The notes beneath the pieces were generated by a model. It did no database searches, was not told where the DNA came from, and saw nothing but the letters and a program-made list of their open reading frames with translations. Both the position numbers and the translations under genes were made by a program. Of a DNA stretch of 64,000 bases, positions 41,060 to 49,733 are shown piece by piece. The stretch comes from Knufia peltigerae (taxonomy: Eukaryota; Ascomycota; Eurotiomycetes; Chaetothyriales; Trichomeriaceae). The stretch covers positions 1 through 64,000 of the forward strand of contig JAPDRN010000092.1 of NCBI GenBank assembly GCA_030247855.1. Direction: 5' to 3'. Numbering within the stretch: position 1 is the stretch's first letter; each line of letters starts with the position of its first letter.

Positions 41060-41731
41060 TCAGGCAATCGCGATGTCGATGGCCGACGTCGGCGGCGCCT
41101 CCAGGCACTCGCGCACCGGGGCGAAGCTGCGCCGGTGCTCCGCGCACGGGCCGTGTTCACGCAGGGCGGCCAGATGCGCCGGGGTGCCGTAGCCCTTGTG
41201 CTGGTCGAAGCCGTACTGCGGGTGGCGAGCGTGCAGGTCCAGCATGTAGCGGTCACGCGAGACCTTGGCCAGGATCGAGGCCGCCATGATCGCGCGGTCG
41301 ATGCCATCGCCGCCGACCAGCGCCTGCGCCGGCAGCACCAGCCCCTTGGGCACCACGTTGCCATCGATGCGGGCGAAGCCGGCCACGTGGGCCACCGCCG
41401 CGACGACATCGCGCATGCCCTGCAGCGTGGCTTGATAGATGTTCAGGCGATCAATGGCTTCCACGTCCACCAGCACCACGTGCCAGGCCAGGGCGCGGTC
41501 GAGGATGCGATCGTGCAGCTGCTCGCGGCGGGCCGCGGTCAGCTGCTTGGAATCATCCAGGCCGTTCAGTCGTGGCCGCTGCGGATCGAACACCACCGCT
41601 GCCACTGCCACTGGCCCAGCCAGCGGCCCCCGACCCGCTTCGTCGACACCGGCGATGCGGTGGCCGGGGTCGATCACCGCGGCGCCATCGAACAGGGCCA
41701 GACTGGCCGCCGCGGCGTGGCGGCGGCTCAT
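41060..41731 (-). CDS. rnhB: Ribonuclease HII
   Basis: The 223-residue enzyme removes ribonucleotides from DNA and cuts the RNA of RNA-DNA hybrids. The catalytic Asp-Glu pair is in IAGVDEAGRGPLAGPVAVAAVVF, followed by LDDSKQLTAARREQL and VSRDRYMLDLHARHPQYGFDQHKGYGTPAHLAAL. Its ATG overlaps the lpxB stop (ATGA, 41728-41731), as in other proteobacteria. Confidence 0.97.
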   Translation of the reverse strand: MSRRHAAAASLALFDGAAVIDPGHRIAGVDEAGRGPLAGPVAVAAVVFDPQRPRLNGLDDSKQLTAARREQLHDRILDRALAWHVVLVDVEAIDRLNIYQATLQGMRDVVAAVAHVAGFARIDGNVVPKGLVLPAQALVGGDGIDRAIMAASILAKVSRDRYMLDLHARHPQYGFDQHKGYGTPAHLAALREHGPCAEHRRSFAPVRECLEAPPTSAIDIAIA

Positions 41732-42987
41732 GCTTTTTCCTGGCCGCGGACCAGCAGTTCGCCGACAGCATCGGCTGCGCGCGCCGATGCGTTGCGACGC
41801 AGGCGTTCATGCAGGCGCGTGTAGGTTCCCTGCAGGTCGGCGATCCGTTGCGGGTGGTCGAACCACTGCTGGACGGCCGCAGCCAGTTTTTCCGGCGTGC
41901 AGTCGTGCTGCATCAGTTCTGGCGCCAGATCCTGCCCGGCAAGGATGTTGGGCAGGGCGAAGCGGTCGACCTTGATCAACCCCAGCGCCTTCACCAGGCG
42001 GTACGTCAGTTCGTTGACCCGGTAGCCGACCACCATCGGCCGCTTCACCAGCATCGCTTCCAGGGTCGCGGTGCCAGAGGCCAGCACCACCACGTCGGCG
42101 GCGATCATCGCGTTGCGCGCCTGGCCGTCCAGTACATGCGAATAGGCCACCGGCAGTGCCGAGCGTGACAGCTGTTCTTCGATCAGGCGCCGGCAGGCCG
42201 CATTGGCCGCAGGGACCACCACGTGCAGGCCGGGAATGCGCTCGGACACCTGCCATGCGGCCTCGAAGAAGGCTTCGCCGAGCTTGGATATCTCACCCAG
42301 CCGGCTGCCGGGAAGCACGGCCAGCACCTTGGCCGAGGCGGGCAGTCCGAGCTCGATCCGGGCCGCTTCACGGTCGACATGCAGCGGGATGTCATCGGCC
42401 ATCGGATGGCCGACAAAGCGCGCATCGATACCGTGCTTGGCGTAGATCGGTGGCTCCATCGGAAACAGGCACAGCACCAGGTCGGCGCTGCTGCCGATCT
42501 TCTCGGCACGCTTTTCGCGCCATGCCCATACCGAAGGGCTGACGTAGTGCACGGTGCGTACGCCACGCTGTTTCAACCAGCGTTCGATGCCCAGATTGAA
42601 GTCGGGAGCATCGATGCCGATGAACACATCCGGCTGCCACTCCAGCGCACGCTGGCGGAACGCCGAACGCAGCTTGAGCAGGCGCGGCAGATGGCGCAGC
42701 ACTTCGGTCAGGCCCATCACCGCCAGTTCGCTGGCATCGTGCCAGGTCTGGCAACCGGCGCTGCGCATCGCATCGCCGCCGATGCCGGCGAATTCGGCAT
42801 GCGGGAAGCGGGCCTTCAGTTCGCGTATCAGGCCCGCACCGAGCAGGTCGCCGGAGGCTTCACCGGCGACCAGTGCGATCCGCAACGGGCGGTCGCTCAG
42901 CACCCGATGGGCAGGCACGCTGCCGGCCATCGAGGCCAGCGAAATCACGTCGGCGCCGGCCGGCGCCTGGCCGGTCGCGCTGCTCAT
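41728..42987 (-). CDS. lpxB: Lipid-A-disaccharide synthase
   Basis: The 419-residue enzyme joins UDP-2,3-diacylglucosamine and lipid X into lipid A disaccharide at the inner membrane. RIALVAGEASGDLLGAGLIREL, FIGIDAPDFNLGIERWLKQRG and YVSPSVWAWREKRAEKI are family hallmarks. About 35 extra residues precede the core. It overlaps lpxA (ATGA, 42984-42987) and rnhB by four bases each. Confidence 0.97.
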   Translation of the reverse strand: MSSATGQAPAGADVISLASMAGSVPAHRVLSDRPLRIALVAGEASGDLLGAGLIRELKARFPHAEFAGIGGDAMRSAGCQTWHDASELAVMGLTEVLRHLPRLLKLRSAFRQRALEWQPDVFIGIDAPDFNLGIERWLKQRGVRTVHYVSPSVWAWREKRAEKIGSSADLVLCLFPMEPPIYAKHGIDARFVGHPMADDIPLHVDREAARIELGLPASAKVLAVLPGSRLGEISKLGEAFFEAAWQVSERIPGLHVVVPAANAACRRLIEEQLSRSALPVAYSHVLDGQARNAMIAADVVVLASGTATLEAMLVKRPMVVGYRVNELTYRLVKALGLIKVDRFALPNILAGQDLAPELMQHDCTPEKLAAAVQQWFDHPQRIADLQGTYTRLHERLRRNASARAADAVGELLVRGQEKA

Positions 42988-43775
42988 CGCAGCAGGTGCC
43001 TCTCGGCGTGTTCGATGAAGTCCAGCATCGACTTGACGTCGTCGCTGTCACGCGCCTGCTCGGCCAGCTGTGCCTTGGCTTCGGCCAGCGGCAGGCCCGC
43101 CACGTACAGCGTGCGGTAGGCGCGTTTGATGGCGGTGATGCGCTCGGGGTCGAAGCCGCGGCGCTTCAGGCCCTCGCTGTTGATGCCGCGCGGGCGGCCC
43201 AGCGAGTCGGTGCCGACCATGGTGAACGGCGGGACGTCGCCATTGGTCAGCGCGCCCATGCCGAGGAAGGCATGCGCACCGATGCGGCAGAACTGATGGG
43301 CGCCGGCAAAGCCGCTGATGATCACGTAGTCACCCACAGTCACGTGGCCGGCCAGCGTGGTGTTGTTGGAAAACACGCAGAAGTTGCCGACGTGGCAATC
43401 GTGGGCCACGTGCGTGTAGGCCAGCATCCAGTTGTCATCGCCGATGGTGGTGATGCCACCGCCGCCGCCGGTGCCACGGTTGAGGGTGACGAACTCGCGG
43501 AACACGTTGCGGTCGCCGATCACCAGTTCGGTGCGCTCACCGGCGAACTTCTTGTCCTGCGGTTCGCCGCCGACCGCGACATGGCCGATGAAACGGTTGT
43601 CGCGGCCGATCCGGGTCGGGCCGTGCACGCTGCAGTGCGGACCGACCTCGGTGCCGGCACCGATCTCGACGTCCGGCCCGATGATCGTGAACGCGCCCAC
43701 GCGGACATCGTCGGCCAGGCGCGCCGACGGATCGATCACGGCAGTAGGGTGGATCAGGGGGGCGTTGTCGCTCAT
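42984..43775 (-). CDS. lpxA: Acyl-ACP--UDP-N-acetylglucosamine O-acyltransferase
   Basis: The 263-residue left-handed beta-helix enzyme makes the first step of lipid A synthesis. Hexapeptide repeats run to about residue 185, catalytic His125 is in YTHVAHDCHVG, and the C-terminal helical domain follows. The start MSDNAPLIHPTAV was chosen; an extension of 31 residues upstream has no hexapeptides and lies over the fabZ end. The fabZ stop is 19 bp upstream. Confidence 0.97.
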   Translation of the reverse strand: MSDNAPLIHPTAVIDPSARLADDVRVGAFTIIGPDVEIGAGTEVGPHCSVHGPTRIGRDNRFIGHVAVGGEPQDKKFAGERTELVIGDRNVFREFVTLNRGTGGGGGITTIGDDNWMLAYTHVAHDCHVGNFCVFSNNTTLAGHVTVGDYVIISGFAGAHQFCRIGAHAFLGMGALTNGDVPPFTMVGTDSLGRPRGINSEGLKRRGFDPERITAIKRAYRTLYVAGLPLAEAKAQLAEQARDSDDVKSMLDFIEHAERHLLR

Positions 43776-43794
43776 CTCGGTCCTCCAGCCAGGG

Positions 43795-44250
43795 TCATTC
43801 GCGGGTGCCGGCGCACAGCACCTCGGCGCAGGCGACGACTTCGCCGTCGACCTTGGCCACACAGTCATACACGGCCATGTTGCGGATCACGCGCTTGATC
43901 TCCACGTGCATCTCCAGCACGTCACCCGGCACCACCTGCTTGGTGAAGCGGGCCTTGTCGACCTTGACCATGTAGAACAGCTTGGACTGCGCATCGCGGC
44001 CCAGCGTCAACTGGGTCAGCACGCCACCGGCCTGGGCCATGGCTTCGATGATCAGCACGCCGGGCATGATCGGCTGGCCCGGGAAGTGGCCCTGGAAGAA
44101 CGGCTCGTTGATGCTGACGTTCTTGGTCGCGACGATCGTGCGCTTTTCGTAGTCGATCGCTACGACCTTGTCCACCAGCAGGAACGGGTAGCGGTGCGGA
44201 AGCAGCGTCTGGATCTGCGCCATGTCCGGCAGGGTCTGGGGCTGGCTCAT
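43795..44250 (-). CDS. fabZ: 3-hydroxyacyl-ACP dehydratase FabZ
   Basis: The 151-residue hot-dog-fold dehydratase acts in fatty-acid elongation. LLPHRYPFLLVDKV carries the active-site His region, and HFPGQPIMPGVLIIEAMAQAGG carries the conserved Glu. The start MSQPQTLPDM overlaps the lpxD stop by ATGA (44247-44250). Confidence 0.97.
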   Translation of the reverse strand: MSQPQTLPDMAQIQTLLPHRYPFLLVDKVVAIDYEKRTIVATKNVSINEPFFQGHFPGQPIMPGVLIIEAMAQAGGVLTQLTLGRDAQSKLFYMVKVDKARFTKQVVPGDVLEMHVEIKRVIRNMAVYDCVAKVDGEVVACAEVLCAGTRE

Positions 44251-45269
44251 TCTTTCTCCTTGCTCACAGACAGGATGCGACGGGCCAGTGCATCGAGCTG
44301 CTTGAAGCGCGCGGCGTTTTTGCGCCACGTGCGGTTGTCGGTCAGGGGCGTGCCGGAGGAGTACTCGCCCGGCTCGGTGATGGAGTTGCGGACCACCGAT
44401 TTGCCGGTGATCACGACCTTGTCGCAGATTTCGAGATGACCGACGACGCCAACTGCGCCGCCGAGCAGGCAGTAACGGCCGATCTTGGCGCTGCCGGCAA
44501 TGCCGGTGCAGCCTGCGATGGCCGAGTGGGCGCCGATCTGTACGTTGTGTGCGATCTGCACCAGGTTGTCCAGGCGGACGTCCTCGGCCAGCACGGTGTC
44601 TTCCAGCGCGCCACGGTCAACACAGGTGTTGGCGCCGATCTCGCAGTCGTCGCCGATGCGCACGCCGCCAAGCTGCGGCACCTTGATCCATTTGCCAGCG
44701 TCCATTGCCAGGCCGAAGCCATCGGCGCCCAGCACGGCGCCGGGATGGATGCGCACGCGCTTGCCCAGCTTGACGCGGGTGACCAGGGTGACGCGGGCGA
44801 TCAGCTCGCAGCCGCTGTCGAGGGTGCAGTCTTCGCCGATGATGCTGCCGGCGCCGATGATGCAGTTCTCGCCGATGACGCTGCGTGCGCCGATGGTGAC
44901 GAACGGGCCGACGTGGGCGCTGGCGGCGACCTGCGCCTGCGGATCGATCACCGCGCTGGGGTGGATGCCGGGCGGGCGGGTCGGGGCGATGTCGAACAGC
45001 GCGCCGATCTTGGCAAAGGTGGTGTAGGGATCCTTGGCAACCAGCGCGGTGCCGGGAGCTGCGTCGGCATCCTCGGCGCGCAGGACCACGATGCCGGCCT
45101 GGCTGTCGGCCAGCTGGGCGCGGTAGCGCGGGTTGGCGAGGAAGGTCAGCTGGCCGGCACCGGCATGGGCGAGGGTGGCCACGCCATGGATGGCGGTGCT
45201 CGGGTCGCCATGGACCTGCAGGCCGAACTGATCGGCGAGTTGCTGGGCGGTGTAGGTAGGAGTATTCAC
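44247..45269 (-). CDS. lpxD: UDP-3-O-(3-hydroxyacyl)glucosamine N-acyltransferase
   Basis: The 340-residue trimeric acyltransferase carries out the third step of lipid A synthesis. An N-terminal uridine-binding domain (TAQQLADQFGLQVHGD, LTFLANPRYRAQL) is followed by hexapeptide repeats with the catalytic His in DNLVQIAHNVQIG, and a C-terminal helix ends SVSKEKE. The start codon is GTG. No skp gene lies between it and bamA, unlike in E. coli. Confidence 0.96.
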   Translation of the reverse strand: MNTPTYTAQQLADQFGLQVHGDPSTAIHGVATLAHAGAGQLTFLANPRYRAQLADSQAGIVVLRAEDADAAPGTALVAKDPYTTFAKIGALFDIAPTRPPGIHPSAVIDPQAQVAASAHVGPFVTIGARSVIGENCIIGAGSIIGEDCTLDSGCELIARVTLVTRVKLGKRVRIHPGAVLGADGFGLAMDAGKWIKVPQLGGVRIGDDCEIGANTCVDRGALEDTVLAEDVRLDNLVQIAHNVQIGAHSAIAGCTGIAGSAKIGRYCLLGGAVGVVGHLEICDKVVITGKSVVRNSITEPGEYSSGTPLTDNRTWRKNAARFKQLDALARRILSVSKEKE

Positions 45270-45367
45270 GGCGGGAGTTTAACGTGTGACGCCATTGCGG
45301 TCATGCGGGGCGGTTCTGCTGCCAACGGCGGGGCCCCTCGCGGCTGGCAGAGTCAGGCCGGTGGGCT

Positions 45368-45472
45368 GGGTCGGACGGGTGGGGCCCGCGAGGGACGGCG
45401 CAAGTACGTCCATGTAGCCTTGGTCGCCGCATCCATGCGGCTCACACCCTCGCAGGCCCCACCCGTCCGCCC
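45368..45472 (+). repeat. Composite long-hairpin element, copy 5 (short form)
   Basis: Arms 45368-45394 and 45447-45472 are complementary (about 25 bp with two small faults) and differ in sequence from the other copies. The 52-nt loop has the same TACGTCCATGTA and CCGCATCCATGCGG parts. The GC side hairpin and CAACAGC linker are missing. It lies between bamA and lpxD; the rest of the 45270-45704 gap holds the bamA terminator and double-hairpin copy C. Confidence 0.75.
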
Positions 45473-45551
45473 TCCGACGGCGTGGCGCGAGTGCCAGCCA
45501 CGGAAAAACAGGAAAGATCAAGAGCGGAGCGCTCCCTTCCGCCAACCCGTC

Positions 45552-45580
45552 TAAACGAAAACGCCGGGCAATGCCCGGCG
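45552..45580 (-). terminator. Terminator downstream of bamA
   Basis: On the minus strand CGCCGGGCA-TTGCCCGGCG is followed by TTTTCGTTTA. It would end the bamA-proximal transcript before lpxD, so lpxD may need its own promoter or read-through. Confidence 0.75.
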
Positions 45581-45591
45581 ATCCGATACCC

Positions 45592-45655
45592 GTCTGGTGG
45601 AGAGCCCCCCCTTCTGTCAAGGGGGGCGCGCCAGCGGCGCGGGGGATAGGTGAAA
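45592..45655 (-). repeat. Double-hairpin intergenic repeat, copy C
   Basis: Minus-strand reading: CACCTATCCCCCGCGCC, GCTGGCGCG, then CCCCCCTTGACAGAAGGGGGG and CTCTCCACCAGAC. Upstream it shares GCGCATT.CACCT with copy A. It lies between the bamA stop and the terminator. Confidence 0.65.
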
Positions 45656-45704
45656 TGCGCGGGCAATTCACCGGAGGTGGATCAGTTCTGAGAAACGTCG
45701 TTCC

Positions 45705-48245
45705 TCAGAACTGGCCACCGAAGGTGAATTGCAGACGCTCGACCTCGTCGCCGTCCTTCTTCTTCAGCGGGAACGCGTAGCTGATCGAGATCGGGCCGAN
45801 NNNNNNNNNNNNNNNNNNNNNNNNNNNNNNNNNNNNNNNNNNNNNNNNNNNNNNNNNNNNNNNNNNNNNNNNNNNNNNNNNNNNNNNNNNNNNNNNNNAG
45901 GTGAATTGCAGACGCTCGACCTCGTCGCCGTCCTTCTTCTTCAGCGGGAACGCGTAGCTGATCGAGATCGGGCCGACCGGGGCGCGCCACAGCAGGGCCA
46001 CACCGGTGGACACGCGCAGCTCGTTGGCCTTGAAATTGTCGGTGCCGTTGTAGACGTTGCCGAAGTCGACGAAGGCCGATACGCGGGCCGACGGGCTGTC
46101 GAACAGGCGCGGGAAGTAGGCTTCGACCGAACCGACGGTCTTCAGCGAGCCACCCAGCGGCTGGCCGTTCGGGTAACCGCTGGTGACTTCACGCGGGCCG
46201 AGGGTGTTGTCCTCGAAACCACGCACCGAGTTGGTACCACCGGCGTAGAAGTTCTCGTAGAACGGCAGGCCCGAGGCGGTGACGGTGCGGGTGGTGCCGT
46301 CGCCGTTGTCGATCACGCGGGTCTTGTCGTTGCCGTAGGCATCACCGTAGCCGATTTCGGCGCGGGTGTTGATCACCAGCGAGGGGATGATCGGCCAGTA
46401 CTTGCTGATCTGGTAGTTCAGCTTGTAGTACTCGATGGTCGAACCCGGCAGCGTGGTTTCCAGGCCCACGCGCTGGTAGGTACCGCGGGTCGGCATGAAG
46501 TAGTCGTTGCGGGAGTCGCGCGCCCAGCCCAGCTCCGTGCGCCATGCATGGAAGGTACGGCTGCCGACGGCATCGATGTAGTCGATGATCGATTTCGGAG
46601 TCGAGCCCGCATACGTGGTGATCTGGTTGCTGTCGATGCCGAACATCAGCGAGACGGTGTCGGTCTCGGTGATCGGCACGCCGAACACTACCTGCGCCGA
46701 ACCATTGGTGCTGTTGTACTGCGCGGTGTTGAAGTCGGAGTAGTCCAGTTCGCGCCAGGACAGGTTGTAGCCCAGCGAGACGCCGTCATCGGTGAAGTAC
46801 GGGTTGGTGTAGCTGAAGCCGTAGCGCTGCAGGTAGCTGCTGCGCGAGGCTTCGACCGACACGCGGTTGCCGCCGCCCAGGAAGTTGTTCTGCGACAGCT
46901 GCACCGAGGTGGTCATGCCGTAGGACTGCGAATAGCCCAGGCCGAACACGAAGCTGCCCGAGGTGGTTTCCTTGACGTTGTAGACGACGTCGACCTGGTC
47001 GTTGCTGCCACTGACGGCCGGGGTTTCCACTTCGACCCCTTCGAAGTAGCCCAGGCGCTGCAGGCGGATCTTGGAACGGTCGATCGCGGCCTGCGAGTAC
47101 CAGCTGTTCTCGAACTGGCGCATTTCGCGGCGCATCACCTCGTCGGAGGTGCGGGTGTTGCCCTTGAAGATGATGCGGCGGACGGTCACGCGCGGGCCGG
47201 GCACGACCTGCATGTTGACCGCCACGGTCTGCTCGGCGCGGTTGGTGGTCGGAATCGGGTTCACCTTGGCGAAGGCGTAACCGATGTTGGACAGCGAGTT
47301 GGTGATCGAGTCGGAGCTGAATTCCAGCAGCGCACGCGAGAACGTGTCGCCGGACTTCTGCACGACCATGCGCTCGACGTCTTCCTGCGGCAGGATCGTA
47401 TCGCCGCTGACCTTGATCTCGGAGATCTTGTACTGGTCGCCTTCGGTCACGCCGGCGGTGATGAACATGTCGCGCTTGTCGGGGCTGATCGACACCTGCG
47501 TCGAGTCGATGCTGAAGTCGACATAGCCGCGGTCCAGGTACCAGGAGTTGAGCTTTTCCAGGTCGCCGGACAGCTTTTCCTTGGAGTACTGGTCGTCACG
47601 GCGGTACCACGACGCCCAGTTGTGCTCCTTGGACTCCCAGTATTCCAGGATGTCCTTGCTGTCGTACTTCTCGGTGCCGACGATGTTGACGTGGCGGATC
47701 TTGGCCGCCTTGCCTTCCTTGATCGCGATGGCGATGTCGACACGGTTGCGGTCCAGCGGGCTCACCGTCGGGGTGATGTCGACGGTGTATTTGCCACGAT
47801 CGTTGTACTGCCGGCGAAGTTCCTGGGTCACGCGATCCAGGCTCAGGCGATCGAAGGTGCCGCCTTCGGTCAGGCCGATGTCGGACAGGCCCTTGAGCAG
47901 CTGGTCGGACTTGATGTCCTTGTTGCCGGTGACGGTCAGCTTGTTGATCGCCGGGCGTTCCTTGACGGTCACCACCAGGATGCTGCCCTGGCGATCCAGC
48001 TGCACGTCTTCGAAGAAGCCGGTCTTGTACAGGGCGCGGATGGTCTCGCCGACCTTGCTGTCTGTGACCGTCTCGCCACGCTCGACCGGCAGGTAGGTGA
48101 ACACCGTACCGGAGCTGATGCGCTGCAGGCCGTCGACGCGGATGTCGCTGACAGTGAAGGGCTCGGCTGCCTGGGCCAGGGCGGGAGCGCCGGTGACGGC
48201 GGCGAGGGCGAGGGCCAGCAGGCGGCGATTGGGGAGTCGCGTCAT
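45705..48245 (-). CDS. bamA: Outer membrane protein assembly factor BamA (interrupted by an assembly gap)
   Basis: BamA inserts beta-barrel proteins into the outer membrane. A signal peptide (LLALALAAVTGAPALAQA) is followed by five POTRA domains (from FTVSDIRVDGLQRISSGTVF to about residue 420) and a 16-strand barrel with the C-terminal signal LQFTFGGQF. As given, the frame is 846 codons, but it includes 99 Ns and a repeated 78-bp segment. Removing one 177-bp period leaves about 787 residues, normal for the family, and keeps the frame. The ATG at 48245 gives the signal peptide; one at 48323 is less likely. It follows rseP by 74 bp. Confidence 0.95.
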   Translation of the reverse strand: MTRLPNRRLLALALAAVTGAPALAQAAEPFTVSDIRVDGLQRISSGTVFTYLPVERGETVTDSKVGETIRALYKTGFFEDVQLDRQGSILVVTVKERPAINKLTVTGNKDIKSDQLLKGLSDIGLTEGGTFDRLSLDRVTQELRRQYNDRGKYTVDITPTVSPLDRNRVDIAIAIKEGKAAKIRHVNIVGTEKYDSKDILEYWESKEHNWASWYRRDDQYSKEKLSGDLEKLNSWYLDRGYVDFSIDSTQVSISPDKRDMFITAGVTEGDQYKISEIKVSGDTILPQEDVERMVVQKSGDTFSRALLEFSSDSITNSLSNIGYAFAKVNPIPTTNRAEQTVAVNMQVVPGPRVTVRRIIFKGNTRTSDEVMRREMRQFENSWYSQAAIDRSKIRLQRLGYFEGVEVETPAVSGSNDQVDVVYNVKETTSGSFVFGLGYSQSYGMTTSVQLSQNNFLGGGNRVSVEASRSSYLQRYGFSYTNPYFTDDGVSLGYNLSWRELDYSDFNTAQYNSTNGSAQVVFGVPITETDTVSLMFGIDSNQITTYAGSTPKSIIDYIDAVGSRTFHAWRTELGWARDSRNDYFMPTRGTYQRVGLETTLPGSTIEYYKLNYQISKYWPIIPSLVINTRAEIGYGDAYGNDKTRVIDNGDGTTRTVTASGLPFYENFYAGGTNSVRGFEDNTLGPREVTSGYPNGQPLGGSLKTVGSVEAYFPRLFDSPSARVSAFVDFGNVYNGTDNFKANELRVSTGVALLWRAPVGPISISYAFPLKKKDGDEVERLQFTXXXXXXXXXXXXXXXXXXXXXXXXXXXXXXXXXXGPISISYAFPLKKKDGDEVERLQFTFGGQF
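45722..45976. other. Assembly gap with artificial duplication
   Basis: Positions 45800-45898 are 99 Ns. The 78 bases before (45722-45799) and after (45899-45976) the gap are identical. This looks like two contig ends that overlap but were joined with a gap instead of being merged. Confidence 0.9.
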
Positions 48246-48319
48246 GTCACGTCCGGTAGGAAGGTCGATTTCATTGGTAAGGGATGCCGACGCTGTAGAC
48301 GGCAAAAACATGGAAAAGT

Positions 48320-49678
48320 TCATCGCGGGACCAGGCCGAGGATGTCGTTGTAGAACGCCAATCCCATCAGCCCGGCCAGCAACGCCAAGCCGATGTATTG
48401 GCCGGCGGCGACGGCACGCTCGCTCAGCGGGCTGCCCTTGACCAACTCGATAAGGTAATACAGCAGGTGGCCGCCGTCCAAGATGGGGATCGGCAGCAGG
48501 TTGATGATGCACAGGCTCAGCGACAGCAGCGCGAGGAACTGGATGAACCAATCCACGCCACGTTTGGCCGAAATATTGGCGACCCGGGCAATGGTGACCG
48601 GGCCGGAAACGTTCTGCAGCGAGGCTTTGCCGGTGACGATCCGGCCCATCATGGCCAGTGAATCGGCGGCCATCCTGCCGGTTTCACGCACCGCCACCGT
48701 CACCGACTGCAGCGGGCCGAACTTGAGCAGGGTGTCATAGGCGGGGCTGTAGCTCTGGGCAAAGCCGGCGCCGATCTGCCAGGTGGGCTGGCCCTTGCCG
48801 TCCTTGCCCTGGCGCGGGGTGATCTCCAGCGCCAGGCGCTCGCCACCACGCAGCACTTCGACCATCGCCGGGCCGCCGCGGCGGCCGAGGCTGCCCACTT
48901 CGCTGATGGCCTGTTCGACGCTGTCGATGCGCTGGCCGTCGATCGCCACGATCAGATCGCCGGGTTGCAGGCGCCCCTCCGCAGCCGAACCCTTCACGAT
49001 GTTGTCCACCAGTGGCGGCTGCAGCCACGCACGCCAGTACACGCCAGCCAGGATCGGAACCCGGCGTTCATCAAAACCGGCCGGCAGCTGCGACAGCGGC
49101 AGGGTGCGCGAGCGCAGTTGGTCTGCGGGGTCGAGAACCTGCAGGGTCACGTCGCGACGGTCCATCGCCGCCGCAGTAAGGGCCATGCTGGCCTCGCCCA
49201 GTGTGATCACATCGCGGCCGTCCACGCGCAGCAGGCGGTCACCACTGCCGAGCCCGGCCGTGGCGGCCATGCCGGTAGCGCGGCCCACGGTGGCGGAATA
49301 GTCCTGCTTGCCGATCACGAACATCGCCCACAGCAGCAGGATGCACAGCAGCAGGTTGGCGATCGGGCCGGCGGCGACAATGGCGATGCGCTGCCACACG
49401 GTCTTGTGGTTGAAGGCCTGGCCGCGCTCGTGCGGATGCACCTCGACTTCGCGTTCGTCGAGGAATTTCACATAGCCGCCCAGTGGGATGGCGGCGATGG
49501 CGAACTCGGTGCCATGGCGGTCACGGCGCGACCACAGCGGGCGGCCGAAGCCGACCGAGAAGCGCAGCACCTTGACCCCGCACAGGCGTCCCACCCAGTA
49601 ATGCCCGAACTCGTGGAAGGTGACCAGCAGCCCAAGGCTCACGATCATCCACCAGACCGATCCGATGAAGTCAGTCAT
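48320..49678 (-). CDS. rseP: RIP metalloprotease RseP (site-2 protease)
   Basis: The 452-residue inner-membrane zinc protease cleaves anti-sigma-E and signal peptides within the membrane. HEFGH at residues 22-26 is the zinc site, two PDZ domains follow (about 120-190 and 205-290), and the second zinc region is LLPIPILDGGHLLYYLIE. The last helix ends in FYNDILGLVPR. It lies between dxr and bamA, the order known in many Gram-negatives and fitting envelope-stress control. Confidence 0.97.
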   Translation of the reverse strand: MTDFIGSVWWMIVSLGLLVTFHEFGHYWVGRLCGVKVLRFSVGFGRPLWSRRDRHGTEFAIAAIPLGGYVKFLDEREVEVHPHERGQAFNHKTVWQRIAIVAAGPIANLLLCILLLWAMFVIGKQDYSATVGRATGMAATAGLGSGDRLLRVDGRDVITLGEASMALTAAAMDRRDVTLQVLDPADQLRSRTLPLSQLPAGFDERRVPILAGVYWRAWLQPPLVDNIVKGSAAEGRLQPGDLIVAIDGQRIDSVEQAISEVGSLGRRGGPAMVEVLRGGERLALEITPRQGKDGKGQPTWQIGAGFAQSYSPAYDTLLKFGPLQSVTVAVRETGRMAADSLAMMGRIVTGKASLQNVSGPVTIARVANISAKRGVDWFIQFLALLSLSLCIINLLPIPILDGGHLLYYLIELVKGSPLSERAVAAGQYIGLALLAGLMGLAFYNDILGLVPR

Positions 49679-49733
49679 GCAGGTTCACATTGGCGGACAC
49701 GGGCGGCGGCGTCATTCGGGATGGGTGCGCTGT

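Noticed and set aside
45722..45976. A true tandem duplication in the BamA barrel
   Set aside because: The exact identity of both sides and the N-run between them point to contig ends joined by a scaffolder.
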